A DNA stretch of 64,000 bases from Caulochytrium protostelioides. Lineage: Eukaryota > Chytridiomycota > Caulochytriomycetes > Caulochytriales > Caulochytriaceae. A model generated the notes under the pieces. It was given only the letters and a program-made list of their open reading frames with translations, ran no database searches and had not been told where the DNA came from. Every line of letters starts with the position of its first letter. The first letter of the stretch is position 1. The translations under genes were made by a program, and so were the position numbers. Location of the stretch: NCBI GenBank assembly GCA_003615045.1, contig ML014115.1, positions 1 through 64,000 of the forward strand, in the 5' to 3' direction. Positions 21,226 through 32,008 of the stretch are shown here, piece by piece.

Positions 21226-21975
21226 TCAGCGCTTCGGCGCGTCGCACGGCTCGGGCACCGGCGCGTCGGGCGCGATGGGCGGCAGCACGACGCGGCCCAC
21301 GCGTAGGTAGCGCGCATGGCTGCCGTAGAAGTCCTGCCACTGCTTGAGGCCCTGGGCGACCTCGTCGGCGTCCAGGCCGCGGACGTCGTGGGTCAGGTGG
21401 GTGGCGAAGCAGCCCGTGATGTACGCGCGCGTGGCGTCGCGGCCGGCAAAGAAGGCGTACGCGCCGCCCGGGCCGTAGAAGCGCCGGCCCTCGGTCACGT
21501 CGTAGACGGCGCCGCCGACCGCGAGGTAGATGGGCTTGGCGGGGTCGGTCCCGTCATACTGCGCGAGCTGCTCGGGCGTCAGGACGAGGTCCTGGCGCAG
21601 CGCGGGCGGCACCAGCTTGCGCCAGTGCGGGACGGAGTAGCCGAACGTCAGCGAGTCCGTCACGACATAGGACGTCGTCGCGAGCAGCGCGACCACGAAC
21701 AGGACGCCGAATCCGAGCGTCGCGAGAATCTCCGCGAACGTGGCGCGCGGCGCGGGTGTCGGGTGGCGCAGCAGCGGGCGACGCGCCGATGGCGCTGCCT
21801 CCGTATCACTGGGCTGCGAGGACGAGGACGAGCAGGACGAGGCGCAGGACGAGGCGTAGGACGACGAGGAGGTGGTGCACGTGGCCGTCGCGTGGTTCAG
21901 GGAGGCCTTGGCGGGGCCTCGTTTGCGCGGGCGGACGGCCGGCGCGTCGTCGACGACCTCAGAAATGATGGCCAT
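21226..21975 (-). CDS. Membrane-anchored cytochrome b5-like haem-binding protein (MAPR type)
   Basis: A 249-aa intronless protein. An N-terminal Ser/Arg-rich region of about 80 residues is followed by one hydrophobic segment (about 83-107, LATLGFGVLFVVALLATTSY). Residues about 131-228 form a cytochrome b5-like domain of the membrane-associated progesterone receptor type: YLAVGGAVYDVTEGRRFYGPGGAYAFFAGRDATR. In this group haem is bound by tyrosines, not by the two histidines of classical b5; the FYGPGGAY tyrosines are present. The ATHLTHDVRGLD continuation resembles neuferricin (CYB5D2) and fungal relatives. Likely an ER or endomembrane haem protein supporting cytochrome P450 or sterol metabolism (family knowledge; not shown here). 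The start is the ATG at 21975; the upstream part of the open frame is not conserved. Confidence 0.88.
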   Translation of the reverse strand: MAIISEVVDDAPAVRPRKRGPAKASLNHATATCTTSSSSYASSCASSCSSSSSQPSDTEAAPSARRPLLRHPTPAPRATFAEILATLGFGVLFVVALLATTSYVVTDSLTFGYSVPHWRKLVPPALRQDLVLTPEQLAQYDGTDPAKPIYLAVGGAVYDVTEGRRFYGPGGAYAFFAGRDATRAYITGCFATHLTHDVRGLDADEVAQGLKQWQDFYGSHARYLRVGRVVLPPIAPDAPVPEPCDAPKR

Positions 21976-22844
21976 GGTCGGCGCTGTTGACGAGGGCGGC
22001 GTATGCGGATCAGTCGGACGGGGTCGATGTTCAGATCTGCCAAACAGATGGTGGCTTCGAGGTCGGCGGTGGGTCAGCCAGGTGTCGGCTTGACGTCGGC
22101 TTGACGGGATCGCGACGCGAGAAGTGCCCACATGGCCTTATTGCGATAGACGTTTGAAGCTGTGCAAGATGCGGGCCGCCTGGCGGAGTGCCGATCGCGG
22201 GTTGCGCATGACACGTGCATGGACGCGCCTGAACAGCATCCGCCGTGTGGCGCACCGTTGTCTCTCGCTGCCGCCGCCGTCGCCGCGCCATGTTCGCGGC
22301 GGCGGCGCGACGCCGTCACCGACGCGTGAATGGAGCTGCCGCCGCCGCCGCCGCCACTTCCATCGGGCCGCTCCGACGACGCCCCGGGGGTGCATGGGTG
22401 GTGGCCGAGGCCCCCGCTCCAGGCGATGACCGAGTGCACACTCTTCGCAGTCGAATGATACGAGACCCCCTCTGTTGGCGATCTCCCAGGGCGGTCCTCG
22501 CGAGACGACAAGCAGGCTACGATACGTCCGATGCCGGCGAGCGGGGGCGGCCGTGTGGTCACGACGTGATCGAAACGACGGGGCTTCTTAACTCCGCAGC
22601 AGCAAGCTCGCCGCGCACGTCTCCTGCCGTGGCCGCTGCCATACGCGCCAAAGACGATCCTGCCGTTGCCTATGATTCATGGCGACCTGCATACCTCTGT
22701 TGATCCCACTTGGTCGATTCCAACGAGGACGTTCATCCACGTTCATACGCGACGTCTCCTCGTCTTTTGGGTGCCTCGTCAGGACGACCGTCCAGCGCTC
22801 GATCTCCGACACTCGACCGTCGACACGATCTCACGTCAGCCATC
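21976..22844. promoter_or_regulatory. Divergent promoter region, cytochrome b5-like gene and IWR1
   Basis: About 870 bases between two divergently transcribed genes. No conserved protein is visible, and GGC-rich runs occur at 22,270-22,360. No specific factor site can be named. Confidence 0.4.
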
Positions 22845-24501
22845 ATGGACGGCCTACGGTCGTCGAAGCGGAATCTCACCGTGCTGCGCGTTAAGCGCAA
22901 GGCCGGCGAGGACCCTGTCGATGCGCTCGTCATCTCGGGCTTGACGGGATCCAAGCGGGCGCGTCTCGGCCCGAACGGCGGCGCCAGCACGATCCCCACG
23001 GGCGCGGCGAACGCCGGCACCAACCCGGCTATCGACTTGCGTGTGTTCCGCCTCGCCACATCCGTCACCCACCGCGATGCCGGCATGTGGCATCGCGACG
23101 TCAAGACGGTCCAGGTACGTTCGATTTGCTTGATGCGTGTTGCGAGGATCGCTATCGATGCACGAGCGCGTCGCGCTGGCCTCGAACGGCATGCGTTCAT
23201 CTGCGGCTGTCATCGACGCTGTATTCACGTGCATCTCTGGATCTCTCTCTTCATCGCTTCATGCGCACATTTCTGGGATCGGCCTTCATAGTCCGGAAGG
23301 CAGCGCGCCATCATCGCGCCGTCGGCGCCGCCCAAGATCACCCCGCAGCAGGACCTGAACCGCATCCGCGAGCGGACCCGCCAGGCTCGCTTCCACGTTG
23401 TCTCGCAGGAGCGCGACCGCGCTCACCAGCTGCAGGTCATCGACGTCGCCGCCGACAACGACGCCGACACCGACGCTGCCGTCGCCGCCGCGGTCGACCC
23501 GGAGCAGGCCAACGCCGACGCGGACGCCGCGGGCGCCGCCGTCGCCGCGAGCGTTGCGAGCGCCTCGGGCGCGCCGCGCGCCATCCAGCCCACGCCCATC
23601 ACCGTGCCGGTCGCCTACGGCGCTGTCCCGGGCCTGACGTCCACCAGCGCCGCGGTCCCGGCGGCGCCGCGCGGCCAGGCGCAGCCGCAGCGGCACCCCG
23701 AGACGGCGGGTGCCGCGCCGGCGTCGCAGGCGGAAGCACTCATGATGAGTCTGATGCCGATGGTCAATGACTACCTCCGCATCCACGACCCCGACGAACT
23801 CGAGGCAAATCGCCGGCCAGAACCCGAGCGTGCCGGGTCGACGACGCCCATGGAGGAGGTGGCGCCCACCGGCAGCGTGCAGTGGGTCTATGATGTTTAT
23901 ATTCAGGATACGATTGGCAACGTCGCTGATCTGCAGCGCATCGAGGGCATGTAAGTCATTCTCTTCGGCGGTGCGAGACCGGGGGGCCATGCTTTTGAAT
24001 AGCCTCCCCCCGCCCCCCCCAAACACACGCACACACACCAGAGGTTCTTCCATCGTGGACCCGCATCGTGGACTCACCGATCCCGTCTCTATTGTTGTGT
24101 TGATGCACACGCATTGCAGCGAGCTGGCCCCCGAGCACGCCGTCATCTTTATGGACGACGCGTCCGACTCGGAAGCGGGCGCGCACGACGAAGGCGACAG
24201 CGACTCGAACGCCGAGAGCTACGCGGCGAACAGCTACCCCGAGGACGAGGACGGCGAAGAAGCGTTCAATCTCTCGGAGGCCGAGTCCGACTACCGCGAC
24301 GAGGCGTACGGCGACGCGTACCGCGGCCACCGCAACGACTTTGTCACGGCGCCCTCGGCCACGGCGATGGGCCAGTTTGACGACGAGGACCCGAACGCCC
24401 GCGCCCTCGCAAGCTTCGCGGCCCAGAGCGAGGCCTACACGGCGTGGCGCGACGCGCCCGAGTTCGACGCGACCTCGTCGGACGACGCCATGTCCGACTA
24501 G
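22845..24501 (+). CDS. IWR1: IWR1/SLC7A6OS-type RNA polymerase II nuclear import protein, three exons
   Basis: Exon 1 is 22845-23114, intron 23115-23303 (GTACGT...GGCAG), exon 2 23304-23950, intron 23951-24119 (GTAAGT...TGCAG), exon 3 24120-24501. The phases join cleanly and give 432 aa. IWR1 binds assembled RNA polymerase II and directs its nuclear import. The N-terminus has LTVLRVKRKAGEDPVDALVI, the family's opening LRVKRKRxxEPxxALV motif and probable nuclear localisation region. The conserved VYDVY motif ends exon 2 (QWVYDVYIQDT), and exon 3 begins with an HAVIFMDD segment then the acidic NSYPEDEDGE motif, matching the EYPEEE region of human SLC7A6OS. A long Ala-rich insertion (about residues 130-200) makes it larger than the human protein (309 aa). 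It is tail-to-tail with MMTAG2, 100 bases apart. Confidence 0.86.
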
Positions 24502-24601
24502 CGCTGCCTCGCGCCGCCGTTCGCCACAAAAAAAAAGAATACGCATCACTGCAGCCGTCGAGGTTTGCGCATGCGTCGCACGTAAGCTTCGCAGCGGTCG
24601 A

Positions 24602-25837
24602 TCATGACGCGGGCTGCTCCTGACGGGGTCGGTCGCTGTGGCGTGCCGACGGGCTCCGACTCCGACTCCTCGGTCGGCGATGCCCGTCGCGAGGCCGGTC
24701 ACGCTCTGTGGGGTGGCGGTCACGGTCCAGCCGCTCGCTGCGCGACCGGTATCGCGACCGGTCGTCGCGGGATCGCCGCGCCGGCGCTTCTGCATGGGGT
24801 CGCGACGAACGATCGTGGCGCTCGGATCGCTGCCGATCCGACGGCGTGTGGCGGCTCCGCGACTCCCGACTCCGACTCCGACTCCGGTCATGGCGCCGGT
24901 GACGGTGCGTCGAACGGGACCCGCCGGGCTCGCGGTCGTCGGCCTCCTCACGATGGCGCTGGTGGTGGCGCCGCCGCGTCGGCTCGCCATCGCCATCGCG
25001 GTCACGGTCGCGGTCAGGGTCACGGCCACGGTCAGGGCTCCGATCACGGCCGTGCGCACGAGCACGGTCAGCCGCGTCATGCGTCCGCGCGTCGCGGCGG
25101 TGCGGCAGCGACGACCCGCGGCCGAAGCCGGCCACGAGCGGCGAGATCTGCGCTTGTACGCCGAGCGTCTCGCGCATTGCTGCTTCCTCGGCCTGCTTGA
25201 TGGCGGCGCGCTCCTGCTCCGCCTGCGTGCGCAACGACTCGGTGGCCGCTGCGGCGCCGTCGCTCGCCTTGGCGTACCACTGCAGATCGCGGCCTTGCTG
25301 CCATCTGGAGAGGGCGCCGGAGGCCGATGGGATTCATACCGCGCAGAGAGCCGGATCATGTCGCCATGGGTGATGCGCGAGAAGTGTGAGTTCCCTCTGC
25401 TTCACACACGGGGGGGTTCATCCACGCCAACGAGCATCGGTGTTGTTTGCTCGCGGGTACTAGCAGACAATGTTGTTCATGGCACGCCTTACCTGCCAAC
25501 GGGCGCCATCAGTGAATTGCCCAGGTAGTTGGCCCGATGATGGCTTTCCTTGACATCTACCAACGTAGACATTATATCGTATCATCAGATATCGTTCGTG
25601 AGGGCCAACGAGAAAACCAAAGCAAACCCATTAGAGCGGGTGGGCGGGAGTCAAGGAGGTCGGGGGTGGGGGGGTGAGGGCCCTGGGGGTGCAAGGAGAG
25701 AATCCTAACGGCGGACGGGGATATACGCTTTGATGCCTGCCAGATGCTTGCATGCCAGACTTACCATCCCATTTAAAGTCGGCGGCGCCGCCGCGCACGC
25801 CTTTTCTGTGACCATCAATCCATGAGACCGTGAGCAT
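24602..25837 (-). CDS. MMTAG2-like RS-rich nuclear protein, at least three exons
   Basis: Exon 1 is about 25837-25765, intron 25764-25557 (GTAAGT...GTAG), exon 2 25556-25493, intron 25492-25305 (GTAAGG...CCAG), exon 3 25304-24602; phases agree and give about 279 aa. The joined N-terminus reads RGGAADFKWDDVK, then RANYLGNSLMAPVGRW and GRDLQWYAK. These are the hallmark blocks of the multiple myeloma tumour-associated protein 2 family (conserved N-terminal domain, then a basic tail). After an EQERAAIKQAEEAAMRE helix, residues about 110-279 are dense in Arg, Ser, Asp and His, an RS/RD-type tail that suggests a place in pre-mRNA processing. The 5' end is uncertain: I used the ATG at 25837, but related proteins start shortly before RGG, and a tiny leader exon could lie upstream. 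Confidence 0.82.
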
Positions 25838-26230
25838 GAGCGCAGAGTCAGCAGAACAGAGAAGGATGAGTATGCCCATCAAGCCGATCCTTATGGCGTG
25901 CATCAGTCGTCCAGCATGCCGAACGAGCGGCGTCCGATGGACCGGCCACATGCGGCGAGCGCGTTGATGCCAACTGACCGTGTTGGCGGCATGGTCACTA
26001 GTCTTCCGGAGGTCAGGGTCCTCTCGGGTCGATATCGGGGCAGACAGTGGTCTCGGGTGGGTCACCGTCGGGGGGGATCGGGCCGGATGACGGGCCGGAT
26101 GACGTACAAGGCGACGGTGGTCTCGTCGGACTTTCCAGCCGTCCGTGTCGGAGATCGTTCGTCGTGACCGTGCCGGCAGCACGTGCTCGCCACGTGCGAG
26201 CGCCACGTGCGTGCATCCCAGGAGGCGGTC
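25838..26230. other. Spacer upstream of MMTAG2 and downstream of the MFI-like gene
   Basis: About 390 bases. It may include an unrecognised first exon or 5' UTR of the MMTAG2-like gene (minus strand). The frame continuing upstream of 25,837 is open to 26,206 but shows no conserved sequence. Confidence 0.35.
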
Positions 26231-27877
26231 TCAGTAGTGGTAGTCGTCCTCGAGGCCGTCATAGGAGAGCCCGTCGGTCCAGGCATACAGGTTTTCCACC
26301 AGCAGATCCGGGTCGAGCTCCGGGTCGATGAGCGGGCCGTTCAGGCCCGCCTCCGCAGGGTCCGCCTCGGCGTCGTCGGCCGGCATCGCCCACCGCGCCG
26401 TGCGGCCCCCCGGCGCGCCGCGCGCCACCCCTTCCAAGCCGCCGCGGCCAGCGCCCTCCCTGGCCATTGGATCGGCGCTGGGCTTCAGCCTGCCGCCGCC
26501 ACGGGGCCGGCACGGCGGCAGAGGGTCGGCAAGCATCCCCGGCGGGCGCGGCAGCGCGCGTATAAAGACTATGTCAACCAAACCAAACCAAACCAAGCCA
26601 AAAAACACTGGGTGAGTCGTGACGGGGTCCTGCTGCATCCGGCGAAGCCATTGATGGGCAGCGCCCATCAGGAATCCGCGAGGCCGCCGCTTACATTCCA
26701 GCGGCACGGGCCGCCACGGATTGGCGCGGCCGCCGCGCTCGGGCCGGCCGTCGTCCATCTGCGCGCGGTATCGCTGGAGGTCGACGCCGTTCACGACGTC
26801 GTCGGGCTTGGCGACGTCGGGCGCATACTCGCCCTCGAGCAGGGCGACCTGCGCATACCGCTGGGGCCCCATGATGCGGCAGGCGTCGCGCGCGCCCGGC
26901 GAGGTCCCCGGCAGCATGCGCGCGCCGCTCAGATACTGGACGCGGGCTTCCTTGAGAAAGACTTTAAACAGAACGATCGGCGGGAACGGCGCCGCATAGG
27001 GCGGCGCCGTGCTGGCGGCGACGTCGGAGGAGCGCGGGCGGTAGCGCTTGGACTGCCCGAGCAGGTCGGTCTCGTCGAGGCCAAGGCGCAGCCGGATCCG
27101 CGACACGTGCTGGCCCGCGGCGCCTTCGCTGCGGAAGAACTGCGCTTCCCGGGGCGCGATCCGGCGCAGGAGGGACTGGGCCAGGGTGCGCTCCTACATT
27201 CGCGTCAGCGCGACGGTCGCAGCCGGTTGAGGCGCCATCCGATCAACCAATCCATGAGAGAAAGCGTCAGATGAGTGATTCCTGCCAATACGGAGGTGCT
27301 CCACCCGTCAAACGAGCAGGTCGACGTTACCGTATGCTTGAGCAAGTTGCGGAGCCGGAGATAGGTCTGCCGGTCCGTGTACGCGGTCCATGTGCGCCAG
27401 ATGATGCGGACGGCATACCGTCTGCCCGCCGCGACCATCATGCCCATCATGTCCATCCCAAAAGAATCCAAATGGTGAGACTTTGAGGCAATCCCTGCGG
27501 AGCGGGGGAAATCCAGTGGGGGGAGCTCGAGGCGCATGGGTGCAGCACCAGGAAGCGCATCGTGTTCGAGAAAAGACATACCGCTGCAGAAGGTCTTCAC
27601 GGCCGGCTTCGTCGAGATCGTCCAGATCTTGCTCGAATGTCGACGCCGTGGTCTGCCGGTCCTGCTCGGCGATGCCGCGGCGGCCGGCGTCGGAGCCGAG
27701 ACCAAGGCCAAGCCCACCCCCGAGGGGCGGGCTCGAGGTCGCGCTGTGCGACTGTGGCCAGTGCGGCTGCTGCAGCATCATGGCGGTCGGCACGTCAAGC
27801 GGCAGCGGGGTATCAGAGGTGGGGAGCTGATGAGGCGGGCGGTTCGTCGGATTCGGAGTTTGGGGACACCGCACCAT
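26231..27877 (-). CDS. C11orf65/MFI-like protein (mitochondrial fission regulator family), three or four exons
   Basis: Exon 1 is 27877-27582, intron 27581-27422 (GTATGT...GGCAG), exon 2 27421-27331, intron 27330-27194 (GTAACG...TGTAG), exon 3 from 27193. All phases agree. The joined protein has an IQ-like helix (RYAVRIIWRTWTAYTDRQTY), then LLRRIAPREAQFF...GQHVSRIRLRLG, then FPPIVLFKVFLKE. This is the order seen in human C11orf65/MFI: an AxRVIQQAWKSF helix, INPKEAELLD...HVRFRLGG, and FPPDIYYKIF. That protein inhibits Drp1-driven mitochondrial fission. Inside exon 3, 26694-26569 has a perfect GTAAGC donor and a CATAG acceptor; this 126-base stretch would remove 42 codons in frame, leaving 407 instead of 449 aa. 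The first about 90 residues and the acidic tail are unconserved. Start ATG 27877. Confidence 0.75.
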
Positions 27878-28529
27878 GTGGCCTAGGTGACACACGACCG
27901 ACGACCGATCGCCACGCCGTTGGCATGCTCCGATGTCTGCTCCGATGCGTGCTCCGATGCGTGCTCACCCTTGCTTAAGCGACAAAGGGCCCTTCCGTCC
28001 TGCTTGTCCGTCGGCGTATACTGGATCCACCTGATCACGTGAATGGGCCCATGGACTGGATACCGAGTTGCCCATCATGCCGGCTACTGGCTCGTCGCCC
28101 TGCCGATCGACGTGCCGCCATGAGCAGCGGCGCAAGCGGCCCCTTCAGGCCACCGCCGTCGTCGCCGCCCATGTAGCGCTGCCCCGACAGCCGACCCCGG
28201 ATCCAAACAATATTCCCATTTTTTTTTTTGCTTGCGGCTCGCCATCTCCGCTCCCTCCCGCCGGCGACGAGGGCGATGGGGCCCCGGAGCGCGTCCTAGC
28301 GTCGCTGAGTCTCGCGCCAGCGATGTACCGGTATGGGGGCTGGTCCTTCCACCACGGGAACCCGCGTTGATCTCTGCCGACCTCATCTCCGCCCCTCGCA
28401 CTTCATGCTCAATACGCCTCACGTCGACGTCGTTGCCACGTCGACTCATTCGGCACGACACGTGGCCGCCGTTGCCGCGGCGCGTGCGATCACGATCGTT
28501 GCTGTCGCTGCCACCGCCGGATCGGCGTG
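27878..28529. promoter_or_regulatory. Divergent promoter region, MFI-like gene and alpha/beta hydrolase
   Basis: About 650 bases. Three imperfect copies of gctccgatg(c/t) lie near 27,927-27,960, and a T9-10 run near 28,220. No gene is recognised. Confidence 0.4.
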
Positions 28530-29420
28530 ATGGCCACGCGGCGCATGCCGCCCGAGGAGGCCGACGAGCGGCTGTGGTGTCCGGTCGACACGGCAGGCAC
28601 CATCCGTCTTGAAGCGCGCGTGCATCATGCCACGCCTTCGTCGGCAGCGTCGGCATCGCCGCGGCCGCTGACCCTCATCCTCGCGCATGCATGGGGACCG
28701 CTCGGCGGCCGCATGACCGACAACGTGCTCGTCGCGGTCCGCCGGCGGTATCCGCAGTGCACGATCGTGCGGTTCCACTTCCGGGGCACGGGCCAGTCGA
28801 GCGGATGGCCGTCGCTCACGGCGTCCGCGGAGCGCGAGGACGTCGTCGCCGTCTGCCGGTGGGTCGCGTCGGATTTCGGCGCGCTGGCGCGGACGGCGCC
28901 TCCGCCCCCGCGCGAGCGCCCGCCCGTGCTCCTGCTGGGATACTCGTTCGGATCCGCCATGATGGCCAGCGCGCTGCCCGACCTCGCGCCGTGGGTCGCT
29001 GTCCGCGCCCTCGTTCTGGTCAGCTTTCCATACTCGGTCCTGTGGGCCCTCACGTGCTTTGGTCACCGCCGCATCCTGGCGCATCTCGCGCAGGCCGCCG
29101 CCGCCGCCGCCGCCGCCGACCATGGTGCCGCCCCTGGTACGGCGACGACGACGGCAACAGCAGCCAACGATGGGATCAAGCTGCTGCTGCTGATCGGGGA
29201 GCACGACAGCTTCACTGCGCCGTGGCGGCTGGAAGCGTTTGCCATGACACGGTGCGGTGCGCAGCGCGGGCCGCTGGGCGACGGCGAGCCTGCGGCCCAC
29301 ACGACCTACTGGCCGATCCCCGGGTGCGACCACTTCTGGCACGGCCGCGAGTCGCGGCTGCTAGAGGCCCTGGATCGATGGCTGATGCAGCAGCGCCTGC
29401 TTCCGACATCGGCTTCCTAA
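28530..29420 (+). CDS. Alpha/beta-hydrolase fold protein
   Basis: A 296-aa intronless protein. Strand-turn motifs are typical of the fold: LILAHAWGPLGG (oxyanion side), VRFHFRGTGQSSG, then the nucleophile elbow LLGYSFGS with Ser139, the acid in GEHDSF (Asp226), and a late histidine in GCDHFW (His268). The set Ser-Asp-His is complete, so an active serine hydrolase is likely. The FRGxGxS and FSFGxx patterns are close to the CocE/DUF-type small hydrolases found in bacteria and fungi. Substrate cannot be told. An Ala-rich insertion lies between strands 6 and 7 (about residues 190-215). No signal peptide or membrane anchor is seen. The start is the ATG at 28530; the codon just before is GTG. Confidence 0.83.
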   Translation: MATRRMPPEEADERLWCPVDTAGTIRLEARVHHATPSSAASASPRPLTLILAHAWGPLGGRMTDNVLVAVRRRYPQCTIVRFHFRGTGQSSGWPSLTASAEREDVVAVCRWVASDFGALARTAPPPPRERPPVLLLGYSFGSAMMASALPDLAPWVAVRALVLVSFPYSVLWALTCFGHRRILAHLAQAAAAAAAADHGAAPGTATTTATAANDGIKLLLLIGEHDSFTAPWRLEAFAMTRCGAQRGPLGDGEPAAHTTYWPIPGCDHFWHGRESRLLEALDRWLMQQRLLPTSAS

Positions 29421-29840
29421 GACGGAGGCGCGGGCGTACCCGTCGGCCTGCCGGCTTGCAAGTCTGGCTTGCGCCACATGTCGCGGAAGGCGCGGCAGGC
29501 TTGGAGCCGTTGCGCCACAAGTGCTGGGCGGCGGAACGCGAACGGGGCAGGTTGCGTTTCCGGGCACCCCACGGCCGCCGGCGCCACGGCCATAGACGGT
29601 GCCATACCCGCCGCCCGCCGCCTCGGGCCTGCCGGGAGCGTGCAACGGCTTGCACCGCACCACACGTAGGCGCGTGTCAGCACCGCACGATCTCGTATCC
29701 CACCCGTGCGAAGCTTGTCATGGTCTGCTGCGCCACTCTCGGCCACTCTGGTCATCCTTTCCGTCACAGACCTTGCACCGCCCTTCCTAAGGCCCAAGAG
29801 ACGCGCCTCGTTAGTCTTGGTTCTTATACTACCGCAGACC
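29421..29840. promoter_or_regulatory. Spacer between the hydrolase and PAN6
   Basis: About 420 bases: 3' flank of the hydrolase and promoter of PAN6, both on the plus strand. Nothing else is recognised. Confidence 0.4.
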
Positions 29841-31027
29841 ATGCCATTCTCGGACTCGGCGCCGTCAGCGCCGACGGTTTACTCGACGGTCGCGGCATAC
29901 CGCGCCCAGCGGCACCAATGGCACCGTGAAGGCAAACGTGTCGGCGTTGTCCTCACCATGGTAAGGCATCAAGTTCGTTCAGCGAGCGATCCTGATCGCG
30001 ATGTACCTCTCCCAGGATCCGGAGACCCATGCTTTACCAGCTAATTCGATCGATGACTTATCAGTCGATACGGGAGATGAGCAACTCACACAGACCGTGA
30101 CGGCGACAATCTCGTTCTGTATGATTGATACGGTGTCCGTCGCTGGCGTGGACGATGATGACTTAGGGCGCGCTGCATGAGGGCCACCTGGCGCTCGTGG
30201 AGGCAGCGGCGGCCGAGAACGACGTTGTCGTGGTGAGCATCTTTGTCAACCCGTCGCAGTTCGCCCCGACGGAAGACCTCGACCGGTATCCGCGGACCTT
30301 CGACGACGATTGCACCACACTCGCCCGCCAGGGCCACACGACAGCGGTGTGGGCGCCGACGGTCGCGGAGATGTACCCGTCGGGCATCACGACGGACCCG
30401 GCGCAGCGCCGCGGCACGTTCGTGGCCGTCCACGGGAAGTCGCACCAGCTCGAGGGCGCCGTGCGGCCGCACTTCTTCTCGGGCGTCGCGACCATTGTCG
30501 CCAAGCTCTTCCACATCCTTGCCCCGACGCACGCCTATTTTGGCCAGAAGGATGCGCAGCAGTGCGTCGTGCTCGCGAGTATGGTGCGCGACCTGCGCAT
30601 GGACCTGCAGCTCCGCATCGTGCCTACGCACCGCGAAGCAGACGGGCTCGCGCGGTCGTCGCGCAACCGTTTCCTCAGCCCTGAGGACCGCCGCCTCGCG
30701 CCCTGTCTGTATGCCGCACTCGCCGCCATGCAGGCCGCATGGACGACGGCGCCCGCGACCGCCGTGGCCGACCTGCTGCGCCATGCGCAGACGGCGCTCA
30801 ATGCGGCTCTCGCCCAGGTCCTGCCCGAGGCGTCGCAGGAGGCCCGTCGCGCCCGCTTCACGCTACAGTACATGTCGGTCACGCATCCCGACACGCTCGA
30901 GCCTCTCGAGACGATCGAGCCGGGCGTCGGGGCACTCGCCTCGGCCGCCGTGCTGCTGGGCCAGACCCGCATCATCGACAACGTGCTGATCGGTCTGACC
31001 TGCGACCAGTGGTGCCGCACTGACTAG
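29841..31027 (+). CDS. PAN6: Pantothenate synthetase (pantoate-beta-alanine ligase), two exons
   Basis: Exon 1 is 29841-29960, intron 29961-30166 (GTAAGG...CTTAG), exon 2 30167-31027, giving 326 aa. The enzyme joins pantoate and beta-alanine with ATP to make pantothenate, the precursor of CoA. The splice junction falls inside the first ATP-binding motif: exon 1 ends VGVVLTM and exon 2 starts GALHEGHL, together the MGALHEGH (HIGH-like) motif. Exon 2 has the FVNPSQF block, AYFGQKDAQQ, and SSRNRFLS (the KMSKS-like loop). Reading exon 2 alone loses the HIGH-like motif, so splicing is needed for a working enzyme. The protein is about the usual length. The gene converges on LIPT2, with only 65 bases between their stop codons. 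Confidence 0.96.
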
Positions 31028-31092
31028 GAGAGGGGTTGTCATCAACGACATCCGCAGCATTCCTAGGCCACGGCGCATGTGGCCTGCGCCAT

Positions 31093-32008
31093 TTACGCGT
31101 TGTCCAGGAAGATGGAGAGGCGGTCGTCCAGCTGCGGGTCGACGGCCTGGAGCGGTGCGACCTCGCAGTCGAACTCGGCGGCGAACGCGTGGACGGCGGT
31201 CGGGAGGACGGCGTCAACATCGGCCTGGTGCGGTTCCGCCAAGCTCGGCGGCGTCGCGGCTTCCGCGCCCGCCTGCGGGTCGGCCGTCTTGCCCACGAGG
31301 GCGCGGCGGCGCAGCTCCTCCGCGACGCTCGTGACGCCCTTGTCAGTGATGCCGCAGGGCACGATCAGATCATACCACGCAAGGTCGGTGGTGCAGTTGA
31401 GCGCGAACCCGTGGCAGGTCATGTGGTGGGCGATGTGGACGCCGATCGCGGCGATCTTGCGCTCGTTCTCGACCCAAACTCCGACATTGTCCGATGTCGC
31501 GGCCTCGATGCCGTATTGCTGACACAGCCGGATCAGCAGTTTCTCCAGCGTGTGCACATAGCATCGTGCCGTCAGCTAGCATATCCACATGGAAACATTC
31601 AGAGCATGAGTATGCGCTTGAACAAAATCACTGGTGGGGAGGGACTGGTTCGGTCGAGTCTTTTCCTGGTAGGGCATGCATGCCGCCCCCGGTGGATCTT
31701 ACATCGAAGTGGCGCAGGTCGAGGATCGGGTAGCCGACCAGCTGCCCCGGCCCGTGGAAGGTCACCTGCCCCCCGCGCTGGACCTCATAATACTGGGCGT
31801 GGTGCTGCTCGATCCGCTTCTTCTCTTCCGTTTGGTTGCGCAGCCGTCGGCCCGCCGTGAACACAGGGTGCTGGTGCTCCACCGTCAGCAGCACATCCGT
31901 CTTGAGCCCGGTACGGTACTTCTGCTCCACGAGCCAGCTCTGCGCTTTGAGGATCTGCGCATACGACAGCGCGCCATTGAGGTGGCGGTGTCCGACGCGG
32001 CGCGACAT
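31093..32008 (-). CDS. LIPT2: Octanoyl-[acyl-carrier-protein]:protein octanoyltransferase, two exons
   Basis: Exon 1 is 32008-31703, intron 31702-31576 (GTAAGA...GCTAG), exon 2 31575-31093, giving 262 aa. LipB/LIPT2 transfers the octanoyl group from mitochondrial ACP to the H protein and other lipoyl domains, the first step of lipoic acid synthesis. The active-site blocks are complete: RGGQVTFHGPGQLVGYP in exon 1, ERKIAAIGVHI carrying the conserved Lys, and LIVPCGI carrying the catalytic Cys in exon 2. The joined sequence across the splice, LRHFD/LTARCYVHTLEKLL, follows the LipB pattern. The N-terminus starts close to the family core, so a long mitochondrial presequence is not evident, which is odd for a mitochondrial enzyme. 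Start ATG 32008. Confidence 0.96.
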
